Below, piece after piece: positions 1 through 12,613 of a stretch of 64,000 nt of DNA. Source of the DNA: Hysterium pulicare CBS 123377. Lineage: Eukaryota; Ascomycota; Dothideomycetes; Hysteriales; Hysteriaceae. Under the pieces are notes generated by a model. The model was not told the origin of the DNA. It searched no databases and saw only the letters and a list, made by a program, of their open reading frames with translations. The stretch is from contig AJFK01001090.1 in the NCBI GenBank assembly GCA_000467715.1, positions 1 through 64,000 on the forward strand. The letters run 5' to 3'. How positions within the stretch are numbered: the first letter of the stretch is position 1; every line of letters begins with the position of its first letter. The translations under genes were made by a program, and so were the position numbers.

Positions 1-639
1 ATTATTAAATGATGTAATAGTTTTTATTTAGTTTCGCATTAAGTTCTCATTAGTTTTGATTCTTTGGTTATGATACGCTATCGTCACTGTTGACGACTAA
101 AAGAGTCAATGAGTCGACCATGATCTCTGGGTCTACCTCTGAGTCAACACTCCGTTGACTCAGTGCGCACCAGGCGGAACGCGCTTCATTCGATCGGTCT
201 TCCTGCTCTTTCAACACTCTCCAACAATCTTCAAGGAAAAGGACATTAAGTAAAATTACCACCCTAAGAGCAAAGGGCTTGGAGTTATCTAACACCCTAC
301 CCTAGCGGGCCGTATAAGGTAGTGCCTCTTGAATGGTTTGTAAAAGAAAATGATTGAACGTGAGGAAGGCCAAGCAACACACAGCAACGGTCGATAGAAG
401 GGGAGTAATCGAGCCATAATGGTCGTAAGGTATCTGTAATGGCAGACAGGGCTCTAGCCACATCGTAATCTTCATCCTCGGTCATTGTTAAGCTGTTCCA
501 TCAAGAGACATGCTTCTCGGATTTCTGAAAACTGTAAAGGATGGTTGCAAAACTTGAATTTTCGATTAAATTCATTAGCATTGGAGTCTACTAGAGCAAC
601 TATTAGTATAGGAGACATAAAAGGAAGTAGATACGAAGG
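1..639. other. Flank with two short minus-strand ORFs, gene status unclear
   Basis: Two adjacent minus-strand reading frames (297-485, 62 codons; 68-295, 75 codons) could be exons of one small gene. The first begins MTEDEDYDVARALSA and the second ends in a hydrophobic/acidic stretch, but I see no convincing donor/acceptor pair and recognise no family. At 139-163 there is a 10-bp-arm inverted repeat made of two TGA[G/C]TCA boxes. Otherwise nothing supported. Confidence 0.25.
139..163. repeat. Inverted repeat of two TGA[G/C]TCA boxes
   Basis: CTGAGTCAAC and GTTGACTCAG face each other across ACTCC. Each arm contains a bZIP (Gcn4/AP-1 type) heptamer. It lies inside an uncertain ORF, so it may be chance or a regulatory site. 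Confidence 0.4.
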
Positions 640-2218
640 CTACTTACGGAAACAGACTTCATCAAATCTACCATGGAACGCACATTGGAAGGATCTTTGT
701 CGCAATGCTTGGATGGAAGATTCCAAGGTGTTCATGTCAGAGAGTATGCCCCGGGTCGCCACCTCGTTCTTAGTTGTCACAAAAAGAGTGTACCGAAGAG
801 ATATCTGACTTAGACTAGGAAAATCCTCGTCTTGGCAAGTCTCCAAATCCTGGAGCAGCTTTCTGGTGCATTTGACGCTTGCTGGCGACAAGTCGAAAAG
901 AGTCATAGCGAAGATTTTGATAGAGCGCGGGAGAAAGTCCCTAATTCTCGGGGGGTCTTCCCAGGTCCTGCACAATATGCACAACACAGTGCAAGACAGA
1001 TATTCCAACCGTTCGAATTGGCGGAGTGATAGTAGGCGACCGTACTTTGATGCTGGGGAGTAGTTGTCATCCAGGTGGTCTCGGAATAGGTTTTCGTATC
1101 TCAAGACACAGTCCATATCAAAGTGTAATGATTTCAGAGTACGATTATGCCGTCCAAGGGCGGAAATGATAGCTGTGAACCATCGCTCCTGTGATTCGCC
1201 CGATTTTGGTTCATCATGATATGAAAAAGTTTCAAGTGTCTTACATGATCCAATGATAGTGACCAGAGTGTTCAAAGTCGCCGCACACTTATGAAATAAC
1301 AAGTGCTGAACGGGCGAACTACCTGGCAGACATTTCCAAATGCCAAGAACGTCCCCATTGAAAGGTTTCACGCGTTCCAACTCTAAGGTGCGCAGTGATG
1401 GTAATAGTAGGATTGGTGACAGTTGCGTGAGCGGGATGTCGGCAACATTTAAGTAAAGCTTCGCAAGTGAGGAAAAACTGTGCACGGTTCCGAAAGAGAC
1501 ACCTTTCGCTACCTGCACGAGGGGTTCCAGGCATAGTGGCAGGGTCTTGCGCCTAGAGCTCATCCCGTAATATCCAAAACTGTAGAAGTTTCCAATTATC
1601 CTGAAGCTCTCAAGGTTCGGCGTTTGGCAAAGGGTCATTGCAAGGTCAACATGGCTGTCTCCCGCTTGCGCTCTCCTAATCCATTCGCCTTGAACCGGAA
1701 TGTTGAGTTGTCGAATATTACGAATAAGCCCTTCTGGATCAGGCTTAATCATCGAATATGGTTGCTGAATGTGTTGGTCAACATTCCATGACACCTCTTT
1801 CACCAATTGTGCGACTGCAGGTGTCGTAGCCAGCGTACGGAGAAAGAGCCTGTCAGAGCCATCGTCTAAATGTTGGTGATTCTCGTAGAGAAACGGCGTG
1901 GTAAGGCGAGCAAAGCGACGGCAGACCAATGAAAGTCTACAAGCTGAGTGGTAAGGAAATCTGCCTGAAGCAGAGGAACTGCTTGAGTCTGATGACAATG
2001 CATGCTCCACTATTGGCAGGAGTAGCTCATCTGGCAAATCGATGAGCAAGGCCATCGATCTGTCTCCGATAACCGTGCTGCCTGCGGTAGGAATAGTAAG
2101 GTGCCCAGCGGGAATACTTCCTTGGTCTCGTCTTCAACACTTGGAAGGGAGTTTTTGGTAGGTTACTTCTCGTTCGAAATGGTTCCACCACTTCCGGAGA
2201 AGCCGAGCGTCGTTTCAC
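640..2218 (-). CDS. F-box domain protein
   Basis: The uninterrupted frame 2055-640 encodes 471 aa and opens with an F-box (LPDELLLPIVEHAL near residues 7-20), followed by a leucine-rich, irregular C-terminal region of the sort fungal F-box proteins use for substrate recruitment. By family it would be a substrate adaptor of an SCF (Skp1-cullin-F-box) ubiquitin ligase; the substrate cannot be read from the sequence. An upstream exon is likely: ATG at 2218, exon 2218-2167 (MKRRSASPEVVEPF...), intron 2082-2166 (GTAACC...CGCAG), phase-compatible with the long exon from 2081, which would give 497 aa with a basic N-terminus. If that exon is wrong the gene starts at 2055. No specific orthologue recognised. 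Confidence 0.85.
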
Positions 2219-2454
2219 TGGAGGATGTTGGTGGTGAAGCTAGGTAGATGCGCTTAGGAACAGCATAAAGTTTTCATTTGTTGCAAGCTCGGACCACTCG
2301 ATGTAGTAGTGATGCTTTCCTTCACTGTAGCGCATAAGGTAGGTAAACGGGCATCTTATCACGTGAGACAAAGTGAAAGCTTAGGTGTATAGCAAATGAT
2401 TGTCAACATTTCCACCTCATAATCGCAAGAACCGAGGCTAGACACACATTGATC

Positions 2455-2983
2455 CTAATCCTGAAACCGACGGGCTTTCAACTTTGCGGACACCTCTTCT
2501 AGCTGGTCAACATCAGTACGAGAATGACGACCCGTAGCCTTCGTAGCCACACCATCAGTTGAGATCTCTTTCAGATGTTCAGTTAAATGTGGCGATCTCG
2601 AAGAAACGGAAGATCTGTATTTTGAGGACGGCGGCCGAACCTCCGATATAAGCAAATCCGACGTATGGCTTAGCTCCAGCCGGCAAAAATTCCAAGTAAC
2701 TCTGCATCTCAAGAAAGAGCTCGTCAGGCAAGTCATTGATCGCGGTAGAATTCGACTCTTGTTTTGCTGATTCTTGACGGTCTGGATTTTCTCTTGGCCG
2801 TGCTGCCTGTGTCTTAGAGGGACTCAAGGAAGACAAGTCTGTAGAGCGCTTGCGTTTCCTTCCGCTTTGCCATTTGGTAGGATGGTGTGGAAATTGAACC
2901 GGGAGTGGTGAGATGTGATCGTCGAGACGCGTGGAAGGAGGCGTGTGCAAAAGAAGCTTAGCGTCTAATTTACGCGCCTTCAC
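2455..2983 (-). CDS. F-box-containing ORF, probably truncated
   Basis: A minus-strand frame from 2983 to 2579 (134 aa) carries a basic, nuclear-localisation-like segment (GRKRKRS) and then an F-box start (INDLPDELFLEMQSYL, about residues 82-97), after which the frame runs into sequence with no F-box-like continuation. A second frame, 2736-2455, ends in a charged helix-like stretch (DQLEEVSAKLKARR) and may be a further exon, but no clear splice pair joins them. It is either a short two-exon gene or a 3'-truncated relative of the F-box gene next door, on the same strand and about 235 bp upstream of it. Substrate unknown. Confidence 0.4.
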
Positions 2984-3450
2984 GTGCCTAGACTTAGAAA
3001 GGAGGAGAGGAACGTTTATAGCTTTTTCGCGGCGATGCTGTGAATGTTACCAGTTCAAGACATTTTGAGTAATGGCCATCTACCCACGCCAGTTGGCTGT
3101 ACTTTTACCAGCACGTATTTTAACTTTTTTAGCACGTGACACTCTTGAAATAGTGAATATGAAATTCCTTCTCTATAGATCAATTCCACTTCAGCTAACA
3201 TTATGGTATACTTTTTTGGATGCCTTGTTATTGGTTTTCATAAGTTATCGGAGCCATGTCTTCTATAGCTTATCCAGCAAACGCTACATCCTGAAGCCCT
3301 AACATACCCTAACAGATCTCTGTAACGAAATGAAACGGCCGTGCCTTCGTGGCCTATGTGACGTGGTTAGAACCATATAGTCAATACGTGCGGTTTCTAC
3401 AATCACATGGTACGTATTCAAGAGATTAACAATGGGTTGGAGAAGTATTG
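2984..3450. other. Intergenic
   Basis: AT-rich spacer between the F-box fragment and the monooxygenase 3' end. Short frames on both strands have no recognisable content. Confidence 0.5.
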
Positions 3451-5022
3451 TCATTCTGCCCGTTGATTTAAAGAAACGGTAACTCGTTCTCCAAAAGGCC
3501 ACGATTGTACATCCTTCTTAGCCCTGTTCACAATTAGCAGTTCATCTCTCAATGTAGTATAGGGAGTTCCATACTTATTGTTTCCTAAAGATGCCAGTCC
3601 ACTCCCAACATCCCGCAGGAATCTCCAATACCACGTCCTGCCAAGCCCAATCTCACCGGCCATGGCAGCCTGTTTCGCCATTGACTTTGATCTCGGAACT
3701 CTACGACGTGCATATTCTTTTAGCGCCTTTTGATAGCCCTGGTCATCAAGTTCTGTGAGCGGATTGTTGAGAAGCGCGTCTGCTAATACTGTCGCATCTT
3801 CGACTGCGAATGATGAACCTTGCCCGCTGCTTGGAAGTAAAAGTCTTGCAGCATCCCCGATAGTAACGACATTGCCCCATTGAATCTCATCTTCTTCCCA
3901 GGCTCGCTGTCGTAGAGGACTATGAATGATCCGCTCTGATGCTGCGAGAAGATGTCCAAAAGTTCTGGTCACTGGATGCCATACTCCGGCGTGCTTTCGT
4001 AGAAGTTCGATGGTAAGGGTTCGCGAGTACATGCCAGGAACGATTTTTGATTCCCAGTCCTCTGCTTTCTCGGTCTGATCGGGGATAGCAAAGGGCGGTG
4101 ATGAAGACGCGCTACGCGCATCTTGCTCTGGCAGTTGAAGATCCCAACGTATCTTGCCATCTGGAAGCGGCGATGTGGATAAATGACCTCGGTCAAGCCA
4201 ACAACCATGAGTGTCATCCAGAGCATGAGAAGGAACCTGGTCTGCAGGAAGCGCGCAGTCTTTTGGAGACCAAATCCCGTAGATGTTGCTGGCATTGTAG
4301 AAGTTCGGTGTCCACCGCGCGTCAGCATCCTCCGAATATCTGCTTTTCAAAATATGCTTACGGACCAAAGACCAGCCACCGTCAGCTCCAATCACCATAT
4401 CCAGTTCCACTTGGTGCTGGTCTTCGAAAATAGCTTTGGTTTGGCCCGATGGTAGGTTTTCCAGAGTCTTCAACTTTTTCTTCCATTGGATATCTCCACC
4501 AAGTTTGGTGACACGATCATTTAGTAGAGACATCAATCGTCCTCGCTCCATAACCCGCATGTTTGTTTTTATATCCGCGGCCCATGAGATATTCTCCGTC
4601 CTGCTGAGAAGTTTATATTTACTAGGGTCAACCTCATCAATCACCAGCCCCAATTCATCATTTCCGGCATGGTAAACTCTCCAGATACTCAAGCCTTCAA
4701 GGTCGTAGCTCGCTTCTTCAATGGCTTCTTGAAGGCCGAGTTGATAGAGAGGATAGAGTCCATTTGGAGACATTCCAATCGTTGCACCGGCAGAGTGCAT
4801 CTCTTTCTCGCCTGAGAAACTGTATGGATCGGCGCATTGTTCGAAAATAATGGGTTTGTAAAGTGAAGAGAGGGTTGAATGAGAAAGAATTTGGAGCGCG
4901 AGGACGGGCCCAGCTATCCCTCCACCGATGATCCCAAGTATTTTCCTATCGTCATGGAATTGGCTCAAACTCCTCTTCTGAAGGTTTGATAATGATGCTC
5001 TCAATAGGACTCTCATCGCCAA
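3451..5022 (-). CDS. FAD-dependent monooxygenase (PHBH-fold)
   Basis: A single intronless frame of 523 aa. It has the three flavin signatures of aromatic-hydroxylase-type monooxygenases in order: the dinucleotide-binding GGGIAG (residues 33-38), the GADGG...VR motif in the middle (flavin/NAD(P)H contact), and the late GDAARLLLPSSGQGSS...ED motif that binds the flavin ribityl/phosphate. These enzymes use NAD(P)H and O2 to hydroxylate a small aromatic or polyketide substrate; the substrate is not evident. The N-terminal 20 residues are basic and hydroxylated (MAMRVLLRASLSNLQKRS), which could be a mitochondrial presequence. It lies on the same strand as the aldo-keto reductase 617 bp upstream, so a small redox pair is possible, but no backbone synthase is nearby. 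Confidence 0.88.
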   Translation of the reverse strand: MAMRVLLRASLSNLQKRSLSQFHDDRKILGIIGGGIAGPVLALQILSHSTLSSLYKPIIFEQCADPYSFSGEKEMHSAGATIGMSPNGLYPLYQLGLQEAIEEASYDLEGLSIWRVYHAGNDELGLVIDEVDPSKYKLLSRTENISWAADIKTNMRVMERGRLMSLLNDRVTKLGGDIQWKKKLKTLENLPSGQTKAIFEDQHQVELDMVIGADGGWSLVRKHILKSRYSEDADARWTPNFYNASNIYGIWSPKDCALPADQVPSHALDDTHGCWLDRGHLSTSPLPDGKIRWDLQLPEQDARSASSSPPFAIPDQTEKAEDWESKIVPGMYSRTLTIELLRKHAGVWHPVTRTFGHLLAASERIIHSPLRQRAWEEDEIQWGNVVTIGDAARLLLPSSGQGSSFAVEDATVLADALLNNPLTELDDQGYQKALKEYARRRVPRSKSMAKQAAMAGEIGLGRTWYWRFLRDVGSGLASLGNNKYGTPYTTLRDELLIVNRAKKDVQSWPFGERVTVSLNQRAE

Positions 5023-5639
5023 TTATGTCCATACTGGCATTAGGATAGTTATGGAATGCTGTTGCCTGCTGGAGATTGGAGATGGAACAGGTAGTTTGAC
5101 GCGAGTCTCCTGAGCTAGTTCCAAAATGGCCTGGTTCAAGGAATCCTTCGGGCCTCCCATCCTAACTGTCAACCATTGTTAAACAAACGGTCACATCCTA
5201 CTTCTTTGACTCGCAATTTAGGGCATTTGAATACTACATGCGATTACGTGGGTATCAACTCTTTATCCAAGCCAACCCAACCTGGAGTACTCAACCATGA
5301 GTGAGAGCTTTAAATATAATCACCGCTTACGCGTGGTTGAGCTTAATCAAACTCTTCTTCGACCTGGGGTACAACGCGGGGGAAACCTCCCTTACGGATT
5401 AAGAGTTTGTTGAAAATCTCATTCAGACCTTTCAAGTTTAAAAGCAGGTCGCAACATCGTTTCATATGAATGGGCAGTAGTTATCTTTCAAGACATCACG
5501 AATCATGCCGTCAATCGGGCGAAAGGGGTATAGAATGACCCATTCCCATTAAAGGCTCGACACCGCCTAGCGCTCAATTCGTCCTCTTCACCTCTTCATG
5601 ACTGGTCAGTTCAAACTCGGCGTCAGACCGGTTCACCAG
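5023..5639. other. Intergenic, promoter of the monooxygenase
   Basis: Spacer between the 3' end of the aldo-keto reductase and the start of the monooxygenase. No gene or clear repeat seen. Confidence 0.5.
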
Positions 5640-7019
<1,380 letters not shown>

Positions 7020-7830
7020 TTTGATCGAATAGGTTGTGCTCTCTGGTTATCTTGGCGAGTGAGTAGAGAAGAGAATAGTCGCCGTATATGTAGGTTAGTG
7101 GGGTTAAAAGAGCAACCAATGTGCGGCAATAGTGGTGGCGGAATTAAAGCACGGCGTTTAGCAAATCCCCTCGTTGTGACATCATGTCGCAAATGTTTCT
7201 TTTCGATTCAATGAATCTTACACCTTTGACGTTGATTGATTGTATATTCTAAACATCCTTCGTCGATTGATTGGTTGATCCATAGCCGGAAGATCTTGAG
7301 TCGACAGAAAGTGGCTTGATTACGCATGCTCGCATTAGTAATACAATTTGTTCGTTGCCGGTTATCCAGCATACTGCAAAAGTTGCAGATGTGCATCAAG
7401 TTCATCAACGCCAAAATGGTGTTTGAACAATCTATCACCAGTCCTTGGCATGGTGTTGAGTTTCCACACACCCCACAAAGCAGGGACATCACCGAATCAA
7501 GATTAGCGTGGCCTTTCCTTATCTCGATTTCCCACAAATCGTCATCGCGAGTACACCTGCATTCACCGTCCGGCAAGGCAAAGGTTGATTCACACCAGGC
7601 TACTTTGTGCAATACCGAAAACTTCAAATCGCGAGGTCGTTGTATCACAATGGCGCTGCTAGCCGCAAAGCTGCAGCCAGAACCCACATTCACGATCAGC
7701 GTTCAACTCACTCATTTATCGTCAACGTAGTCATTTCGACCCTAATTTTGAGCTTGAGGACTATTGGAGCATCAAAATCCGTCGAAAACTGTCCGTAAAC
7801 ACCAACAACTTTGAGACGGCAGATCCAAGA
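7020..7830. other. Divergent intergenic region (AKR / RING)
   Basis: Shared upstream region of the minus-strand reductase and the plus-strand RING gene. A minus frame at 7208-7693 (161 codons) overlaps a plus frame at 7326-7730; neither shows family motifs or splice structure, so I do not call a gene. Confidence 0.45.
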
Positions 7831-9414
7831 ATGGCTCTATCTTTCTGCACCCACGAACAGTTTATCAATTCTCTCCCTGAGATTTCCATCTCATCCGTCG
7901 ATCCAGGGGACTTCAAGTGCCCATTCTGCTGGTTTAATTATGGCGAAGCCGACTTCAACGACACGAACCATGTAAAGATCACGGCTTCGGGTACCACCTC
8001 TCCATCCACAAACAAAGAGGCAACACAGGCTCATATCCCTATCAAGATGCCGTGCGGGCATTTATTTGGCAAAGGGTGCTTGCTTGCGCACATAAAGCAA
8101 GATAAGCGATGTCCCCTTTGTCGAAAACAGCTATACGTTCTTGTCAATCGCCATAGTCCACAAGGTCAAATAATACATCACAAGCATTACTATGAGACCT
8201 TAAGTTTGAGAGACATCCGTAAGATTGACTGGTATACAGCTCTCGCTTTGATTGGCAGAGGTTCTTCGTGTTTCCAGGTTTGATGATTGACGCATTCCCG
8301 AGTATCCTTGAAGCCGAAATTGGAAGCTTGGACAATGCTGAGGTGAAGAAACAGCTCTATCCTTGGATTAAGGTCACCACCGAACTCCTAGCTGATAGGC
8401 TACGAGACAGGGCTTTTCAATCCCATAAGGACGCTACTTCAGTACGTGCATGGCCCCAAATGGCCTATGCTGTGGAGGACACTGATGGACAATGCAACAA
8501 CAAGACTGTACTAGACATATGTGTTCAGCATTCTGTCCAAACCTTGTTTGCAGACTTCGCACTTCAACAGCGGTTTATCCCTGCATCTGAATGGATCGAG
8601 CGCGAGTGGAATTCAAAGAGCTCTTTCCTACGAAAAGGACAACCAGATGATCAAGAGCGTCAGCAAAAATTGGAGCAACTGTATAGTCAGGGACCTTGCG
8701 GTAAGGATCATTTGCTGGATCCAGCAGTGTTTATGGACCGTCTAGATCTTTCCTCCTGCGCGGAGCGTGAAGCCATCCCTTCTGGAAACGCTGAACTACA
8801 TCGCCGACTTACAGTCCTACATTTTCGGAACCGGCAAGATTCCGCTCTGCATAATATGAATCTCTACACACTGGCAGCAGAGTTCTGTAATGTCGTCACG
8901 CCAGCAGAATTCTATTCAAAAAAAGGTCAAAAGGCATGGAACGGTGGTAAACCACTGGATTTGGCTTCCCAGCGTCGCCACACACTTGTCAATTTCTTTG
9001 GTTACTTGGAATTACACACTCCCACAGGGCTCCCGGACCACGCCCATGCGCAAATGCAGGAAGTCATCGACGATGTGAACGAATATATCACGAATCCTCC
9101 ACCGCAGGGATCTCATACCTCTGAGCCTAATCTCCAGCCGGTTTTCGCTCATATCCGCAGCTATGTGGCAGAATTCTTCGATCGACGAGGAATACGGATC
9201 CGTGGATGATCTTGCCGACGAGATCGGCGCTGTTATGAACGTCCTCATAGACGCTCAGACCGCCTTTGAGAATGGCGCAAGTCTGGAGGAGCCTTTCCCT
9301 GTTCCTGACACCGCGCCCTACCCGCTGGATATTGAAGAAGTGGAGGACCTCGTTGATGATCATCGGGCATTGCTCATCAAAATGCAAAATCCTGAAAGCC
9401 ATACGAAAGATTAA
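7831..9414 (+). CDS. RING-finger protein, putative E3 ubiquitin ligase
   Basis: Exon 1 is 7831-8218, intron 8219-8277 (GTAAGA...CCAG) and exon 2 starts at 8278; the phase closes exactly. The N-terminal 100 residues hold a RING: CPFC (about residue 30), then MPCGHLFGKGC...CPLC with the spacing of an E2-binding zinc ring with a long first loop. The rest is helical with no recognised domain. The 3' end is ambiguous. Read through, the protein stops at 9209 (439 aa). Two candidate last introns, 9202-9250 (phase 1) and 9075-9171 (phase 0), would join an acidic, codon-like tail ending at 9414 (491 or 475 aa). The tail frame looks coding, so I favour splicing. Predicted role: ubiquitin transfer; target unknown. 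Confidence 0.75.
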
Positions 9415-10993
9415 ATTCCCTCTCCTGCCGATGCCGATTAACTTCCAAAGTTGTTGATCGTCCCGACGTTCCCCAGACAATGCTCATTCAATTGGTCCCT
9501 ATCATACCGACTTGAAGACTCTGCACAATGCGCTTTATCAATATTATTGACGCTGCTATGTTGGATCTATATAGGTAATGAAATGGGTCTTAACTCCACC
9601 TGACTTTTAACTTACTAGTGATATGAAACCACAAATTCCTTCATTTAGATGACCCAAGCGTTGAACGCTCCCTCAAACGTGATTGATAACCTTAGTTCTC
9701 GTACTCTTCTATATATTCGCGATCCAGAGTAGGGATACCTGATCTCTATAAATGTCGTGTGGCGTGGAAATATTAGCGACTATCGTCTTTCCTGGCCTCG
9801 CTAATTCTAGATGCTTGTCATAAGGGGGCTTCCAGCTCCGACCCAACGACTTTGGCGGCCAAGCTCCCGACATCTTGTATGTTTCGAAATCAACTACGAT
9901 GGTGTGGCTGGGCAGCAAACCATAATTTTATAGTTGCTTCTTCGAGATGTAAAAATAATGCTGATGTTCCTCACTCGAAGGCAATGATCCCTAGCAACGT
10001 AGCCTTGTTCTTAAACCCACCAGCCACTCCCCAAAAACTCCATTGTTCTCTTCGTACTCGATGATTAAGATCGGGAGTCTACCACTCCGCAACACCACAA
10101 CTCATGCGCTGGTTTTTTAGTGGATTAGGGGCCACCCACAGCCGTGGTTAAGGGATGTCAAACTCTCTTAACTCTCGACAATATGAGGTGTTGCAGACAA
10201 TAATTTTGTACGACCACAACCCCACAGTCATATATTCTTCGAGTCGTGATTCTTGAGTAGAGTCCGTCAGACTTTTGTCTTTGTGTGAAGAGAGAAAGAG
10301 AAAAACTGCATAGTGTGAAAAGACTTTATAGGCAACGTGGAGAGCTGAGTCAGGTGACATGGCTTGCGTGAACTTGACTCCTCGAAGAAAACTCACCTAA
10401 CATGCCTTCTCTTTCTCAAGTATATAAATCTCACCAATCTTCTATGTTTCTCACTCCCTTACATCTCCACTCCCAAGCATAAGCTGTCATCGGAAATTGA
10501 CGAGAATTTGTACGTGCTCTTCGGAACCGCTCTTCGATGGGTCTTCTGGTTGCTTTTAGGAATCAAACTATAAAGTGTGACCAGAGGTATCCTGGCGATT
10601 TAGGCCGCTGGATTAAAACCACACAATTTTCCATTGACTAGCCATGTTGGTGGATCTTAGAGTAGTATCAACATAGGATGTGTCCAAAAGTCCTGGCTTC
10701 CGGAACATCAAGGCTCGCAAACTCGGTGACGGAGATTAACATCAACGAAGGGTAGGAATTCACTGGAGGATGGTGGTCATCATCAAGCAGTGTAATCAAC
10801 CTGTGAAGCAGTGTCTCTACTATGGTCCTTATCGAAGATCCCGACCACAACGGAGACCCATGTAGAAGTTTCTTTGTCGTTTTAGAGGCTTTTAAGGGCC
10901 CAAAACCATCGGCAGGTAAGGAAATGAAACTTTTTGGAGGCAAGAGAGAGGTTTGTATACCCATGGAGCAAGATTCCTCCAGGCTGGCATCAT

Positions 10994-11028
10994 CACGTGC
11001 CAATACCCCAATCTGCTTTGCATATAAA
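10994..11028 (+). promoter_or_regulatory. E-box/TATA promoter-like module 1
   Basis: CATCACGTG followed after 22 nt by ATATAAA, then a CT-rich run ending at an ATG near 11070. Same arrangement as the module at 11558. Confidence 0.35.
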
Positions 11029-11557
11029 TGTCCTCAACCTTCCCCTCCTTCATCTTGTTTTCTTGACACATGTTCAGCATGAACTGGGCTCCAAAACTTT
11101 CTCTGCTATAGGCTCATGTCCGCAATCAACGAAGACATTGAACGTATGGCCATTTAATACTTGATATCCTATATACCCACATGGCGCGGTGCTTGGGAAT
11201 CGGAATAATTGGATACTAGAAAGCGGTTGATAGGGATGGGCTCAGCTTAGAAAGTAGTCAAGGAAGCTTGAAGTGCTCAGAATTATTTTATAGTGGAGAT
11301 CACGAAAAAAGCTGATGGAAATTATCATCATCACCAGTGCTATAAACTTATAAGCGTCATCTATCTATATATCTATGTGGAGAGAAAATTAGAATTCTAA
11401 TAACTCTATTTCCGGCATGATCTCCGGAAGTCGTGGTTTTTGTGGCATATTTCTAATAAAGCATATCTGATGTTGACGGTAGCTGAGTGAGAATTCCTTT
11501 CGGGAAAGGCGTGGATCATATATCTGTGAACGAAGATCCGCGTAGTGAGGACGTCAT

Positions 11558-11593
11558 CACGTGGAAATGTATCTCCCCTCTTCGAATATATAA
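11558..11593 (+). promoter_or_regulatory. E-box/TATA promoter-like module 2
   Basis: GACGTCATCACGTG (bZIP/bHLH-type core) with ATATATAA 22 nt downstream of CACGTG, followed by a CT-rich tract that contains three tandem CACATCC units (from about 11633). The first ATG opens a frame of only about 47 codons. Confidence 0.35.
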
Positions 11594-12613
11594 GCTGCCC
11601 TCACCCTCTTTAAGCTTTTCTTCTTTTCTTCACATCCCACATCCCACATCCCATTCAAAGCACACCATAAAGTCATGGCAAAAGATTTGTTATCTAGAAA
11701 GGCGTACTTAGACCTAAGATGGGTGTCACACATAGCCGCCATAAAATCGCATGGTTCAGCCAAGAGCGAGAATACTTCTGATTGCCAATCCTGGACATGG
11801 AGATTGGGCGGGGGGCTTTAGACTAGACATCGGCTGGCTATATAGCTCAATTATCGAGCTGTAGAAAGCGGTTAGATGACAGGCTACATTATTTTCAGGT
11901 GATGGAGGGGAGGAGGTACATGTTGTGAAGCTGATTATCATCAGTATAATCCGTGTCTAGAGGCCCTACGCATCACCCACCCACTTATCGGAGTAGTGAG
12001 TAAACTTGAATCCTTAACAACTCCCACCACCCACATTGCCACAGTGTCTTGCAAGGTGATATGATTGCACCAAGTTCACGTAGGAGCATCTCACATAGTA
12101 TGCATGCTTGGACAGTGCGGGATTCCAAGCACTTGCACGCAACTGGCCCTTCATTTTGGAGCTCTTCCGAGAATATGTGAATTGAAGTGGGGACTATTTC
12201 AATCAGAGACGAGACTTGATATATCCTTTGGCCTCCAAGAGCTAGTATGAAGATGAGGTCATCGCTTCCTAATCGCCCCTCTCCTTCTGCCCTCTCGCTC
12301 TTCTTATAGATATATATACCCCTATATCTCCTTCCTTCCCGTTCCCAATTCACTGCGCTTCCTTCAGAAAAGGAGCATGTGTCATAGCATGTCTAGCAAT
12401 CATCAACTACAGCTCCAATCTCCGAAACCTACTTTTTCGATGGTGCGGTGTGGTGCAGTGTTGAAAATCCAAACGATCCGTGTCATGGATGTGAAATTAG
12501 ATCCGCACTATAATCAGTAAAGAAACTGGGGTTGTGGTGTGTAATTGTCCTGTGCAATTTTGAACAACTCTGAACGTGATCCATGGTAAGGCTAGGATTA
12601 TCAACCCCATTTT

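Larger units (their letters stand above)
9415..12613. other. 3.2-kb gene-free region with repeated promoter-like modules
   Basis: No protein gene can be supported. Several TATA boxes followed by CT-rich tracts occur at 10421-10428, 11022-11028, 11587-11593 and 12305-12318, roughly every 560-720 bp. The middle two share CACGTG (10994, 11558) exactly 22 nt upstream of the TATA-like element. Only very short frames (under 50 codons) follow them. They may drive non-coding RNAs or short peptides, or be relics of a duplicated promoter. Confidence 0.4.
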
